Source of the DNA: a virus
Length of the DNA: 41,294 nucleotides
Virus record (IMG/VR): IMGVR_UViG_3300030333_003967
Location: 1 to 41,294 of that record
Direction: 5' to 3' (one strand)
The first letter of the stretch is position 1, and every line of letters begins with the position of its first letter. Below the pieces are notes generated by a model, which was not told where the DNA came from, ran no database searches, and worked only from the letters and a program-made list of their open reading frames with translations. The position numbers were made by a program, and so were the translations under genes. Below are positions 27,870 through 37,269 of this stretch, one piece after another.

Positions 27870-30800
27870 ATGAGACAAATACAAGGAGCTGGCGGCGGTG
27901 GTTGTTTTGCAGGGCATACCCTTGTAAAAACTGGCGATGTAGAAAAAAGAATTGATGAAATAAAAGAAGGTGATTACGTTTGGAGTTTTGACGACCAAGG
28001 GCGAATCCATGAAAGCAAGGTTTTAAAAGTCCATAAACACGAAGACGAGAAAATAGTTGAATATAAGTTATGGGGAGGGATAAAGCTTTGCGCGACCCCA
28101 AATCATTGGGTATTAAATCAATACAATGCCTTCGTTGAGATTGGCAGCCTTGGTTTTGATGATTGCTTAGTTAATACAGACGATCATTTGCTGCCAATAG
28201 TCGGAAAGAAAGAATTAGAGAATGGAACGGTTTATAACTTAACGGTCGAAGATCATCACACCTTTTTTGCTGGTGGTATTCGTGTCCATAATGCGGGCTT
28301 AGGAATTGCCGGATCAGGTGGCGGCGGTGGCGGTAAAGGCGGAGGAGGAGGGAGCCAACACGTTCCCACAGAGGCAGATGACTCGCTCCAATCTCGCCAA
28401 ATGGCAACAGTATTGGATCTGTTGGCTGAAGGAGAAATCCAAGGATTAGACGATGGTAACAAGAGTGTTTATCTCGGCGGAACTCCTGTGCAAAGCCCAG
28501 GAGGTACTAACAATTTTGAAGGGTTCACGATCATAACAAGAAATGGAACCCAAGGACAAAGTTACATCTCATCCCTAGCAGGCGCAGAAAGTGAGAAGCA
28601 AGTCAACGTTACGGTGATTCAGTCAACCCCTGTTATTCGTCAAATTACAGACACAGACGTTGATCGGGTTCGCGTCACTATAAAGATCCCTGCTCTGCAG
28701 GTCGTTGAAGATGACGGCGATATTGTTGGCCATAGCGTTCAATATGAGCTTCAAGCTCAATACAACGGCGGCGGTTATAGCACGTTTGCCGTTGACACTG
28801 TTACAGGTAAGTCTTCGGCTAGTTATCAGCGTGATTATATGGTTAATTTAGCGGGGGCCTTCCCTGTTGATATAAAAGTCATAAGACTAAGCCCAGACGA
28901 TGCGAGCGCAAGGAAGCAAAGTAAAACAATTTGGTCTAGCTATACAGAGATCATTGATGAAAAATTACGCTATCCAAATAGTGCTTTAATTTATCTCCGC
29001 TTTGATGCTCGCAATTTTGGGAGCATCCCCGCCAGAAAATACCTAGTACGCGGGCTAAAAATCCAGCATCCGCATAACGCTTCTATTGATACGTCCACTT
29101 ATTTGGGACGGGTTACGTATTCGGGAACTTTCAACGGAACACTAGGCGCAGCTCAATGGTCTTCTGATCCTGCTTGGTGCTTATGGGATTTACTTACTAA
29201 CACCCGCTATGGAGCCTCTATTCCTGCCGCATCTCTTGATCGATACGATTTCTATACCATTAGTCAATATTGCAACGAATTAGTATCAGACGGAAAAGGA
29301 GGGCAAGAGCCAAGGTTTGCTTTAAATCTATTAATCAATTCACGCGATGAAGTTTATAACGTCATTCAAGAATTAACTTCACTATTTAGAGGAATTAGTT
29401 ATTACGCTTCAGGGTCGCTTGTATTACAGCAAGATAAACCTTCAGACTCTCAATATTTAATAGGACCGAGCAATGTGGTCGGCGGTGAATTTATTTATAG
29501 CGGCACATCGCAAAAGGCAAGGCATACAACTTGTACTGTTGCCTACCAGCGTTATGACTCACTAGGCGAAGTCCAATATGAATATGTAGAGGATGCGGAC
29601 GCAGTTGCAAAATTCGGCGTTATCAATGCAGACTTCCGAGCCGTTGGGTGCTATTCGCAAGGGCAAGCGCATCGCGCAGGTAAATGGCTTTTGCTTTCCG
29701 AAAATAATCTCACTCAGACAGTAAGTTTTGGAATTTCAATAGAAAGCGGGATCACATTACGCCCTGGAATGGTGATAGATATTTCAGACCCAGTAAGAGC
29801 AGGGACACGCCGATCGGGCAGATGCTCCACGGGTTCAACTACAACTCAAGTTGTGATCGATAGTGCGACAGATTTATCTGTAGACATGGGGAATAGCCCA
29901 ACAATTTCTGTAATCCTTCCTACAGGCTTAATTGAGACAAAAACAATTACTGGAATTAGTGGCACGACTGTCTCTATAAGCGATAGCTTTTCAGTTGCGC
30001 CAGCTCAAGCAGCGGTTTGGTTGATCCAAACGACAGACGTTCAATCACAGCAATATCGCGTTCTAAATGTTGTTGAGTCTGGAGATGGTGGTTATGCCGT
30101 TACAGCTCTTGAATACAACAGTTCAATCTATGAAGCGATTGAATCAGACATAAATCTGACTCAACGAGATATTACTGATCTATCAGCCGAGCCTGATCCT
30201 GTTAGTTCTATCTCCTCAACAGAATTTTTATACCAAGAGGGTCAAACAGTTCACTCAGCCGTTGATGTTAGTTGGATCAGCCCAACCACAAACGTCAGCG
30301 AATTTCGAGTCCAATACAAGATTGATAATGATAACTGGCAGGTATTAACAACAACATCGCCATCCGTAACAATTAGACAAACAAGGCCAGGGCTTTTACA
30401 GTTACAAGTTCAGGCTTATAACCATTTAGGAAAAGGGAGTCAAATATCAACATCCTCAATTGAATTAATAGGTAAAACAGCCCGTCCGGGTGATCCTACT
30501 AACCTAACTTTTGAAGCAATCAGCGCAAACTCTGGCCGTTTAAGATGGGATAAATCAACCGATTTAGATGTTCTTGTCGGTGGCTCAGTATCGATTAAGC
30601 ATTCAAGTAAAACCGATGGATCTGGAACGTGGGCGAATAGCGTTTCCCTGATTCCTGCAAAGTCAGGTATACAAACAGAGGCGATTGTCCCATTAGTTGA
30701 AGGTGAAGTATTAGTTAAATTCGTTGATGATGGAGGGAGACAAAGTACAAATGCTGCAAGTGTCATTGTTGATCTTCCCGACACAATGAACCAGCTGGGG

Positions 30801-31604
30801 GTCTTTACACAAAGAGAAGATGAAGACAGCCCACCATTTCAAGGAACAGCCACAAATTGCCATTACAGCGAAACAGAGGATGCGTTAGTTCTGGATGGTC
30901 AAAATCTCGATGAGATGCCAGATTTCGATGCGATCGTCAACTTTGATGTTTTAGGTGATATTGATGCGACGGGTACTTATACATTCAACGAAAAGATAGA
31001 TTTAGGTGCGACTTATTCTGTTGATTTAAAACGTCATTTTGCAACGGTTGGTTATTTGCCTGCGGATCTTTTAGATTCACGCGCTTCAACAGTTGACACG
31101 TTTGCCGATTGGGATGGGGAAGTCCAAAATGTAGACGCGAAATTGTACATGAGAAGCACATCAGGAGACCCCGCAAGTGGTGGTTCTAGTTGGTCATCGT
31201 GGCAAGAATTTGTAAATGGAACATTCCGCAATCGGGGTTTTGAGTTTAAAACTACTCTTACAAGTTCTGACACTGATGAATCAATCAAGGTTACAGAGTT
31301 AGGAGTTAGCGCAACACTGCAAAGAAGGTCAGAGCAGAGCGACGGAGCAATCGCAAGTGGTACGGCAAGCGGAGGTAAAACAGTCTCATTTTCTAAATCT
31401 TTCTTCACGGGAACTGCTGCTTTAGGCGGTGCTAATTCAAAACTCCCTTCAATTGGAATTGTTGCTCAAAATATGCAGGCGAATGACATTGTGAACGTGA
31501 CTGCTGTAACCGCAACAAACTTCACCGTTAAATTCCAAAATGGTGGAGCTGTTGTTGATCGCAATTTCACATGGTCAGCCGTTGGATATGGCCTTGGAAG
31601 CTGA
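27870..31604 (+). CDS. tail tip attachment protein J-like with N-terminal Hint domain
   Basis: A 1244-aa host-specificity protein. After 11 residues a Hint (intein-type) domain covers residues 12-141; a glycine-rich stretch follows, then the usual J start (DDSLQSRQMATVLDLLAEGE, IQGLDDGNKSVYLGGTPVQ). The middle is the tip hub fold, followed by FN3-like domains (EFRVQYKIDNDNW) and a C-terminal region likely to contact the receptor. The ATG directly abuts the I stop. Without the Hint the J length is normal. Excision would leave a normal-looking J. Confidence 0.9.
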   Translation: MRQIQGAGGGGCFAGHTLVKTGDVEKRIDEIKEGDYVWSFDDQGRIHESKVLKVHKHEDEKIVEYKLWGGIKLCATPNHWVLNQYNAFVEIGSLGFDDCLVNTDDHLLPIVGKKELENGTVYNLTVEDHHTFFAGGIRVHNAGLGIAGSGGGGGGKGGGGGSQHVPTEADDSLQSRQMATVLDLLAEGEIQGLDDGNKSVYLGGTPVQSPGGTNNFEGFTIITRNGTQGQSYISSLAGAESEKQVNVTVIQSTPVIRQITDTDVDRVRVTIKIPALQVVEDDGDIVGHSVQYELQAQYNGGGYSTFAVDTVTGKSSASYQRDYMVNLAGAFPVDIKVIRLSPDDASARKQSKTIWSSYTEIIDEKLRYPNSALIYLRFDARNFGSIPARKYLVRGLKIQHPHNASIDTSTYLGRVTYSGTFNGTLGAAQWSSDPAWCLWDLLTNTRYGASIPAASLDRYDFYTISQYCNELVSDGKGGQEPRFALNLLINSRDEVYNVIQELTSLFRGISYYASGSLVLQQDKPSDSQYLIGPSNVVGGEFIYSGTSQKARHTTCTVAYQRYDSLGEVQYEYVEDADAVAKFGVINADFRAVGCYSQGQAHRAGKWLLLSENNLTQTVSFGISIESGITLRPGMVIDISDPVRAGTRRSGRCSTGSTTTQVVIDSATDLSVDMGNSPTISVILPTGLIETKTITGISGTTVSISDSFSVAPAQAAVWLIQTTDVQSQQYRVLNVVESGDGGYAVTALEYNSSIYEAIESDINLTQRDITDLSAEPDPVSSISSTEFLYQEGQTVHSAVDVSWISPTTNVSEFRVQYKIDNDNWQVLTTTSPSVTIRQTRPGLLQLQVQAYNHLGKGSQISTSSIELIGKTARPGDPTNLTFEAISANSGRLRWDKSTDLDVLVGGSVSIKHSSKTDGSGTWANSVSLIPAKSGIQTEAIVPLVEGEVLVKFVDDGGRQSTNAASVIVDLPDTMNQLGVFTQREDEDSPPFQGTATNCHYSETEDALVLDGQNLDEMPDFDAIVNFDVLGDIDATGTYTFNEKIDLGATYSVDLKRHFATVGYLPADLLDSRASTVDTFADWDGEVQNVDAKLYMRSTSGDPASGGSSWSSWQEFVNGTFRNRGFEFKTTLTSSDTDESIKVTELGVSATLQRRSEQSDGAIASGTASGGKTVSFSKSFFTGTAALGGANSKLPSIGIVAQNMQANDIVNVTAVTATNFTVKFQNGGAVVDRNFTWSAVGYGLGS
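27903..28292 (+). other. Hint / bacterial-intein-like domain inserted in tail protein J
   Basis: A 130-residue module from C12 to N141 of J. Block A: CFAGHTLVKTGDVEKRIDEI, then GDYVWS. Block B: CATPNHWVL (T..H). Block F/G: VYNLTVEDHHTFFAGG, then IRVHN. The N-terminal Cys, the T-x-x-H, and the terminal His-Asn of inteins are all present, with no homing endonuclease. The residue after Asn is Ala, not Cys/Ser/Thr, so ordinary splicing is unlikely and BIL-type cleavage or atypical splicing is expected. Confidence 0.87.
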
Positions 31605-31622
31605 AACCATATAAGATAATAT
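31594..31622 (+). promoter_or_regulatory. possible promoter for the fibre operon
   Basis: TTGGAA (31594-31599) and TAATAT (31617-31622) are separated by 17 bases, overlapping the end of J. The boxes are imperfect and the resulting leader would be short. Tentative. Confidence 0.3.
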
Positions 31623-31643
31623 GAACTAAAGGAGGACAGAAAA

Positions 31644-32255
31644 ATCGCCGAACACGACTACATAATCTCAAACGGAACTGGCGCGGCCGTGAGGGCAGAC
31701 ATAAATAATGCGCTTGCTGCGATTGCTTCTAATAACAGTAAATCCAGTGATCCATCGACTACCTACGCATATCAATGGTATGTAGACACTGGAGACAACA
31801 CCCTTTACATTCGCAACTCTGCAAATAACGCTTGGGTTGCCGTCTCTGCTGTCGGTGGAATCGGGTCAGCAAATCTTGGACTCGCTCCGGCAGCTTCTCC
31901 AACAATCACGGGAACAGCCGACTTCGATAGCAATACAGCAATTAAGTGCCCAGACGGGACCACCGCCCAGCGTCCAGGATCTGCAGCGGTTGGGATGCTC
32001 CGCTACAATACAACTACAAATTCCTTCGAAGGCTACTCAGGGGCATCGCCAGCCTGGGGCGAGATAGGAGGAGGCGGAGGCGGAGCCACGGGTGGAGATT
32101 CAGGTGCTAATGCTGTCTTCTGGGAGAATCAAAAAACTGTGACTCATGATTACACGATAACGGCGGCAAGAGGGGCAGGTAGCTTTGGAGAAATTACTAT
32201 CAATGCAGGCAAAACAGTCACGATCCCTGCTGACAGTACTTGGACAATCGTCTAA
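31644..32255 (+). CDS. tail fibre or collar protein with non-canonical start
   Basis: A 203-aa protein if it starts at ATC 31644, giving (M)AEHDYIISNGTGAAV-like sequence: the N-terminus reads IAEHDYIISNGTGAAVRADI, which matches starts I recall in marine phage fibre proteins. A Shine-Dalgarno GGAGG lies eight bases before the ATC. The only nearby standard start is a GTG at 31689 with no ribosome site, which would delete this conserved-looking segment. The C-terminal half is glycine-rich followed by a beta-strand repeat (FGEITINAGKTVTIPADSTW). Confidence 0.7.
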   Translation: MAEHDYIISNGTGAAVRADINNALAAIASNNSKSSDPSTTYAYQWYVDTGDNTLYIRNSANNAWVAVSAVGGIGSANLGLAPAASPTITGTADFDSNTAIKCPDGTTAQRPGSAAVGMLRYNTTTNSFEGYSGASPAWGEIGGGGGGATGGDSGANAVFWENQKTVTHDYTITAARGAGSFGEITINAGKTVTIPADSTWTIV

Positions 32256-32264
32256 ACTCTCATT

Positions 32265-32864
32265 ATGGCTATCACGTTAAACGGCACAACTGGGATTGCT
32301 TCTGTTGACGCTAGTGTTGCAGCTCCTTCCGTAAGAGGAACTGACGGCAATACTGGCATTAGTTACGGAGCTGACTCCATTAAATTCTCAACGGGTGGCG
32401 TTGAGAGAATGGCTATATCTAATACTGGAGTTACTGGAGGGGGAAAGATCCTTAAGGTAGAAGGCACTTTAATTCAAACTAGTTTTTCGACTTCAACTAC
32501 AGGTTCATGGGTTGCGACTGGTATTAAAGACTCAATTACACCATCAGCCGCATCAAGTAAAATAATAGTTCTGTTTAATAGCCATGATCTATGGAAAGAC
32601 AGCACAACCCACGCTGTTATCACAGTAGGATTCAAAGTGGCAGGTGGAAGCGCGTCATATTTAGGTAACGCTACTAATGGATTAGGTTATATAACTGGCG
32701 GCCAATCAGGTGCAACTTCAGTTAGTGTTTTACATACTCCTAGCTATAGCTTAGGTCAAGACATTGAATATGAAATGTACGGGAAAGCCGCAGGTGGGGG
32801 AACGTTATACATGGGGAATGGTAATGCAAACGTTGGGGTAGTCCTTATGGAGGTAGCGGCATGA
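32265..32864 (+). CDS. tail fibre protein
   Basis: A 199-aa beta-rich protein (MAITLNGTTGIASVDASVAA; SYGADSIKFSTGGVERMAIS). This start is typical of phage fibre proteins, followed by a C-terminal globular region rich in Gly, Ser and Thr. It overlaps the next gene by four bases. It probably forms part of a trimeric side fibre or an adhesin. Receptor unknown. Confidence 0.72.
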   Translation: MAITLNGTTGIASVDASVAAPSVRGTDGNTGISYGADSIKFSTGGVERMAISNTGVTGGGKILKVEGTLIQTSFSTSTTGSWVATGIKDSITPSAASSKIIVLFNSHDLWKDSTTHAVITVGFKVAGGSASYLGNATNGLGYITGGQSGATSVSVLHTPSYSLGQDIEYEMYGKAAGGGTLYMGNGNANVGVVLMEVAA

Positions 32865-33145
32865 ATAGTTCTTATATTCAAAGAGGCCAAGCTATTAATT
32901 CATTAAAGCCAGGAGCTAGTTGGAGCGATAGAAATGGCGTTTTAGAATGGGACGCAAGTAATTCTCAAAGTAAACCTACTGAGGATGAAATAACCGCTGA
33001 GATTAAGAGGCTTGAGTATTCACACAAAAGGGCGGCTGAGTATCCTAGCTTGGAAGAGCAGTTAGATTATATTTACCATAATGGGCTGACAAAGTGGAAG
33101 ACTGAAATCATCCAGCCCGTCAAGGAGAAGTATCCAAAATCATGA
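32861..33145 (+). CDS. fibre-associated XkdW-like protein
   Basis: A 94-aa protein whose C-terminus YPSLEEQLDYIYHNGLTKWK is characteristic of XkdW-like proteins located between fibre genes. The N-terminal GVLEWDASNSQSKPTEDEI matches the small-fibre-protein pattern. ATGA links both ends to the fibre genes. It may help fibre folding or attachment, but the role is not established. Confidence 0.72.
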   Translation: MNSSYIQRGQAINSLKPGASWSDRNGVLEWDASNSQSKPTEDEITAEIKRLEYSHKRAAEYPSLEEQLDYIYHNGLTKWKTEIIQPVKEKYPKS

Positions 33146-34311
33146 GCAGTATTAAACTCAAGCACAGTGGTGGCAATGGTGTTTCAATCGCTTCACCGGA
33201 CACAAATCCCGCAAGTGATAAAACAGTAAAACTTCCTGTAGCGAATGGAACGTTATTAACGACTGAAAGTTCACCTTCGTTTAGAAATTTCCTGTATAAC
33301 GGCGAAATGATGATAAATCAGCGCGGAACAACAACAACTGTTAATGGTTATGGTGGGCCAGATAGATGGAAGACATCAGTAGGTCAAGCTGCTTTCACTG
33401 CATCTAAAGATAGTGAATCACCTCCTGGGTTTAATTCCAGTCTTAAATTAGATTGCACTACGGCTGCCACTTTAAGTGCTAATAATAGTATTCAAATAGC
33501 ACAGCATTTAGAAGGTTTTGATTTGCAAAGTTTAGCAGCAGGGACATCAAGTGCTAAATCTTTAACCTTAAGTTTCTGGGTAAGATCTAACAAAACAGGT
33601 ATATTTAATACACATATCTATCAAAAAGATGGTGGTAAATTAGTCTCACAAAATACTACAATCAGCTCTGCAAATACTTGGGAAAAGAAAACATTTACTG
33701 TCTCAGGGAATACAGCGGATACTATTGCTAATGATAATACCAAGAGCTTAACAATTGAGTTCTGGTTAGATAGTGGACCAGATAACAAGGGGGGCACTAT
33801 TACGGATAGTTGGGCAGCTTCAGCAAGTAATAAATATGGACAAGGTATTACTTTAAATATAGGCGATCATCTTGATAATGAATTTTATTTGTCAGGCGTT
33901 CAACTAGAAATAGGTGAAGCAGCTACCGACTATGAGCATAGATCTTATGGTGATGAGCTGGCTCGCTGCCGTCGTTATTACTGTACTTATGTCGGTGAAG
34001 ATGGAAATGGAAATAATGAACCTTTCATTGCAGGATTCCACAGAAGTGCAACCGTACTAGCAGCTCAAATCATCTATCCCGTAGGCATGAGGACTCCTCC
34101 TTCTATAGATGCTACTGAAGCGTCAGGGTATTGGTATATCGGTGGCACTAATACAGGTAACATCAACGGTGGTTTTTCTATTACAACTAATAGCAATAGC
34201 CATACAATGTGTTGGGTATATGCCACTGAGAGTGGAGCAACTGTTGGGCAAGGTGCCACTCTGATGGGTAACAACTCAGCATCATATTTCGCCCTTTCTG
34301 CGGAGCTTTAA
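33142..34311 (+). CDS. tail fibre with carbohydrate-binding module
   Basis: A 389-aa fibre. An N-terminal motif SSIKLKHSGGNGVSIASPDT and the phrase SPSFRNFLYNGEMMINQRGT mark it as a common phage fibre type. The middle is a beta-sandwich carbohydrate-binding-like domain (LTLSFWVRSNKTGIF; EKKTFTVSGNTADTI; FYLSGVQLEIGEAATDYEHR), ending with a receptor region. It likely binds host surface polysaccharide. Confidence 0.82.
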   Translation: MSSIKLKHSGGNGVSIASPDTNPASDKTVKLPVANGTLLTTESSPSFRNFLYNGEMMINQRGTTTTVNGYGGPDRWKTSVGQAAFTASKDSESPPGFNSSLKLDCTTAATLSANNSIQIAQHLEGFDLQSLAAGTSSAKSLTLSFWVRSNKTGIFNTHIYQKDGGKLVSQNTTISSANTWEKKTFTVSGNTADTIANDNTKSLTIEFWLDSGPDNKGGTITDSWAASASNKYGQGITLNIGDHLDNEFYLSGVQLEIGEAATDYEHRSYGDELARCRRYYCTYVGEDGNGNNEPFIAGFHRSATVLAAQIIYPVGMRTPPSIDATEASGYWYIGGTNTGNINGGFSITTNSNSHTMCWVYATESGATVGQGATLMGNNSASYFALSAEL

Positions 34312-34313
34312 TT

Positions 34314-34487
34314 ATGGCACTTTATAAGTTATTAGTTAACCCAACAGACGGGAAAACAGTTGATCTAGTCAAAAAAGATTGCGGAAATAACCGTTACTTA
34401 ACGATCCCATTCGTGGCAGAAAACACAGATTACCAAGAGTACTTAGAATGGGTGGCAGCAGGTAACACAGCGGAGGCAGCAGATTAA
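34314..34487 (+). CDS. 57-aa fibre-region protein
   Basis: A 57-aa ORF, MALYKLLVNPTDGKTVDLVK through YQEYLEWVAAGNTAEAAD. The start ATG has no strong ribosome site but the ORF is tightly fitted between two fibre genes, and its TAA overlaps the next ATG as TAATG. The IPFVAENTDYQEYLEWVAAG segment is typical of small fibre-attachment or assembly proteins in marine phages. Function inferred from place. Confidence 0.7.
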   Translation: MALYKLLVNPTDGKTVDLVKKDCGNNRYLTIPFVAENTDYQEYLEWVAAGNTAEAAD

Positions 34488-34918
34488 TGTCAACACTTAA
34501 CGCCCAAAACGTAAAGCACGAGACTAGCGGAATTAATACGCTGGTCTTTGATAATGGTGGAACGTCAGGAGGTAATGGTCGAGTAACGACGAAAGGAACT
34601 ATTGGAGAAATTTCTGCTCTTGGGGATAAAACAGGTGACGTAACGATTGATATGAAGACGGCTAATAATTTCAGCATGACATTAACAGGCAATATTGTTT
34701 TAAAGAATCCAACAACAGTTGCAGCGGGTCAGAGTGGCGTGATCTATATCACTCAAGATGGTACTGGGTCGAGAACTTGGAGCGCAGAATCATATTGGGA
34801 TTTTCCTGGTGGCACTTTACCGACTTTAAGTACAGGAGCAGCAGCGGTTGATGCTGTTGTTTGGCACGCACGAACAGCTTCTAAAATTACAGCTCAGGTT
34901 GTCCTAGATTTACAATAA
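34487..34918 (+). CDS. small tail fibre/structural protein
   Basis: A 143-aa protein starting MSTLNAQNVKHETSGINTLV. The pattern of N-terminal 'LNAQNVKH..S....N.v.d..G' and the C-terminal VIYITQDGTGSRTWSAESYW, then FPGGTLPTLSTGAAAVDAVV, is one I recognise from marine phage fibre or baseplate-associated proteins. It is TAATG-linked on both sides. The beta-rich content fits a fibre tip module. Confidence 0.75.
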   Translation: MSTLNAQNVKHETSGINTLVFDNGGTSGGNGRVTTKGTIGEISALGDKTGDVTIDMKTANNFSMTLTGNIVLKNPTTVAAGQSGVIYITQDGTGSRTWSAESYWDFPGGTLPTLSTGAAAVDAVVWHARTASKITAQVVLDLQ

Positions 34919-37260
34919 TGTCTTCTCTTGGTTCGCCTAATCCTCTGTTATTTGGTGCAGCTAAGGATTATGAAATAGAACGTTCTCTAAGGTTTAATCC
35001 GTCAGATGATACCTACCTAAGCAGAACTTTCGGCACTAATAGTAGTAACACAACGAAAACTTTTTCTTGCTGGATAAAAAGAAGCTCAAGATTAGATGAA
35101 TATACGACTATATGTGCAACAACACAGAGCGGGAATATAGAGAGTCGGTTGCAATTTGCAAGTAGTGGGGCTTTAAAATTTACAGATAGAGACTCAGGGG
35201 ATGGGAGTACGGATGCGAATTTCTATACTGATGCTCTATATAGAGACTGTTCAGCTTGGTATCACGTCGTTTTAATCATTGATACAACAAACGGCACAGC
35301 AGGAGACAGGATACGTATTTATGTGAATGGATCGAGAGTTACAGCTTTATCAAGTGTAACTAATCCATCATCGAGCTATGCAGTGTCATTTATGCGCTCT
35401 AGTGCTGTTAATTTTATAGGTGTTGGAGCAGCTACAGGTAGTGATGATTTCAGTGGTTATCTTTCTGAGATCCATTTCTTAGATGGCACTATTAAAGAGC
35501 CTAGTAATTTTGGTGAAACAGATTCAGATACAGGGGCTTGGGTTCCCATAAAATACACAGGAGGGGGATATGGTAATAATGGGTTTTATTTAAGCCTCTC
35601 AGACAATTCAGGCACTACAGCAACAACATTAGGAAAGGATTCTTCTGGCAACGGTAATAACTGGACTCCTAATAATTTTTCAGTTTCAGGAGCAGCAACC
35701 GATTCATTTGAAGATACACCTACAAATAATTTTTGTACGATGAATCCCCTTGCTGGCAGGAAGACTGTAGAAGTAACACCTGGCAATGGCAATTTATACA
35801 CAGCTTTAAGCGATGCTGGTACTTATCAAGTCGTTTCTGCAACTCAAGCAATTACTTCAGGAAAATGGTATTGGGAAGTGACAGTTACTGCTGTAGGAAG
35901 CCAATGTAATCTAGGTGTTACTAGTGCAACATGGGATCAAAACGACGTCCCTGATGCGGCTTGGAAAAATTACCAGAATAATGGCAATAAAAATACCGCA
36001 ACTGGTGGTACAAATACAGCCACATCAAGCTGGGGAGCAACATATACGACTGGTGATGTTATAGGGGTTGCCGTTGATATGTCAGCAGGATCAATAACCT
36101 TTTATAAGAACGGATCAAGTCAAGGTGCTGCCTATACAGATCTAGCTTCTGCAATGCCTGATGATGGGTGGATACCTTTTGCTTTTGGGTATAACGGTTG
36201 TAACTTGACATGGAATTTTGGACAAAGAGCTTTTGCACATACGGCTCCGACTGGGCATTTGAAATTATGTACAGCAAACTTACCTGAACCAACAATTAAA
36301 AAAGGAACTGATTATTTCAATACTGTTCTTTATACAGGTGATGATGCTGCCACTCATGCAATAACAGGTGTAGGGTTTCAACCTGATCTACTTTGGCTCA
36401 AAAGGAGAAGTCACACCCAAAACCATTTTCTAGTAGATAGTGTTAGGGGTGCAACTACATATATGCAGGCAAATACTACTGACGAAGATTCTACAAATGC
36501 CACTACTGTCGTAAAAAGTTTAGACAGTGATGGATTTACTTTAGGTAGTTATGATGGTACGAATGGAGACGGAAAAACTTTTGCATCGTGGAACTGGAAA
36601 GAATCAGCAACAGCAGGTTTTGATATTGTTAGTTATACAGGAAATGCCTCTGGCCCAAGAACTATTTCCCATAATTTAGGTGTAAAACCTGACCTTATTA
36701 TTTGTAAGAATAGAGATCAGGTTACCAATTGGATGACGTATCATAAGGACATTGGTGCTGAGAAATTTTTATATATAAATACAGGTGCAGCTCAAATGGA
36801 CGATGCGGCTGCTTGGAATGATACAGAACCAACTTCTAGTGTCTTTACTGTTAATGCAGATCAGCAAAACAATGGAGATGGTGACGATATAATTGCTTAT
36901 GTGTTTGCAAGTGTTGAAGGCTTTTCAAAAATAGGCACTTGGAAAGGAACAGCCAGTACTAACGGACCTTTTGTATATTGCGGTTTCAGGCCCGCCTTCC
37001 TTATCCAGAAAAGAGCTTCAGACACGGGGCCGTGGAATATGTTTGATGATAAAAGAAATACCTATAACCCTACTAACAAAACTGTTTACGCAGATAGTGA
37101 TGCGGCTGAATACACAAATACAGGCTCTGACCCTCAAATTGATTTCTTATCGAATGGGTTTAAGGTTAGATCTTCTTATTCATCTTTTAACGGGACTAAC
37201 GACGATCTCGTCTACATCGCTTTTGCTAAAACACCTTTCAAATACGCCAACGCCCACTAA
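34918..37260 (+). CDS. large fibre: LamG plus SPRY plus DUF7483-like repeats
   Basis: A 780-aa adhesin. Residues about 20-200 are a LamG/concanavalin-like domain (SCWIKRSSRLDEYTTI, AWYHVVLIIDTTNG, RIRIYVNGSRVT). About 305-435 is a SPRY-like domain (GKWYWEVTVTAVGSQCNLGV, VIGVAVDMSAGSITFYKNGS). The C-terminal 320 residues hold two copies of a module with FQPDLLWLKRRS and GVKPDLIICKNRD, then FRPAFLIQKRAS, characteristic of DUF7483. This composite binds glycans or proteins on the host surface. Confidence 0.85.
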   Translation: MSSLGSPNPLLFGAAKDYEIERSLRFNPSDDTYLSRTFGTNSSNTTKTFSCWIKRSSRLDEYTTICATTQSGNIESRLQFASSGALKFTDRDSGDGSTDANFYTDALYRDCSAWYHVVLIIDTTNGTAGDRIRIYVNGSRVTALSSVTNPSSSYAVSFMRSSAVNFIGVGAATGSDDFSGYLSEIHFLDGTIKEPSNFGETDSDTGAWVPIKYTGGGYGNNGFYLSLSDNSGTTATTLGKDSSGNGNNWTPNNFSVSGAATDSFEDTPTNNFCTMNPLAGRKTVEVTPGNGNLYTALSDAGTYQVVSATQAITSGKWYWEVTVTAVGSQCNLGVTSATWDQNDVPDAAWKNYQNNGNKNTATGGTNTATSSWGATYTTGDVIGVAVDMSAGSITFYKNGSSQGAAYTDLASAMPDDGWIPFAFGYNGCNLTWNFGQRAFAHTAPTGHLKLCTANLPEPTIKKGTDYFNTVLYTGDDAATHAITGVGFQPDLLWLKRRSHTQNHFLVDSVRGATTYMQANTTDEDSTNATTVVKSLDSDGFTLGSYDGTNGDGKTFASWNWKESATAGFDIVSYTGNASGPRTISHNLGVKPDLIICKNRDQVTNWMTYHKDIGAEKFLYINTGAAQMDDAAAWNDTEPTSSVFTVNADQQNNGDGDDIIAYVFASVEGFSKIGTWKGTASTNGPFVYCGFRPAFLIQKRASDTGPWNMFDDKRNTYNPTNKTVYADSDAAEYTNTGSDPQIDFLSNGFKVRSSYSSFNGTNDDLVYIAFAKTPFKYANAH

Positions 37261-37269
37261 ACTAAATTC

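Noticed and set aside
27903-28292. Homing endonuclease intein
   Set aside because: The module is only 130 residues with no LAGLIDADG or HNH block between Hint halves, so it is a minimal Hint domain.
31052-31408. 118-codon minus-strand frame within the J gene
   Set aside because: It is antisense to a confident long gene, has no ribosome site or neighbour, and its composition is a mirror of the J codons.
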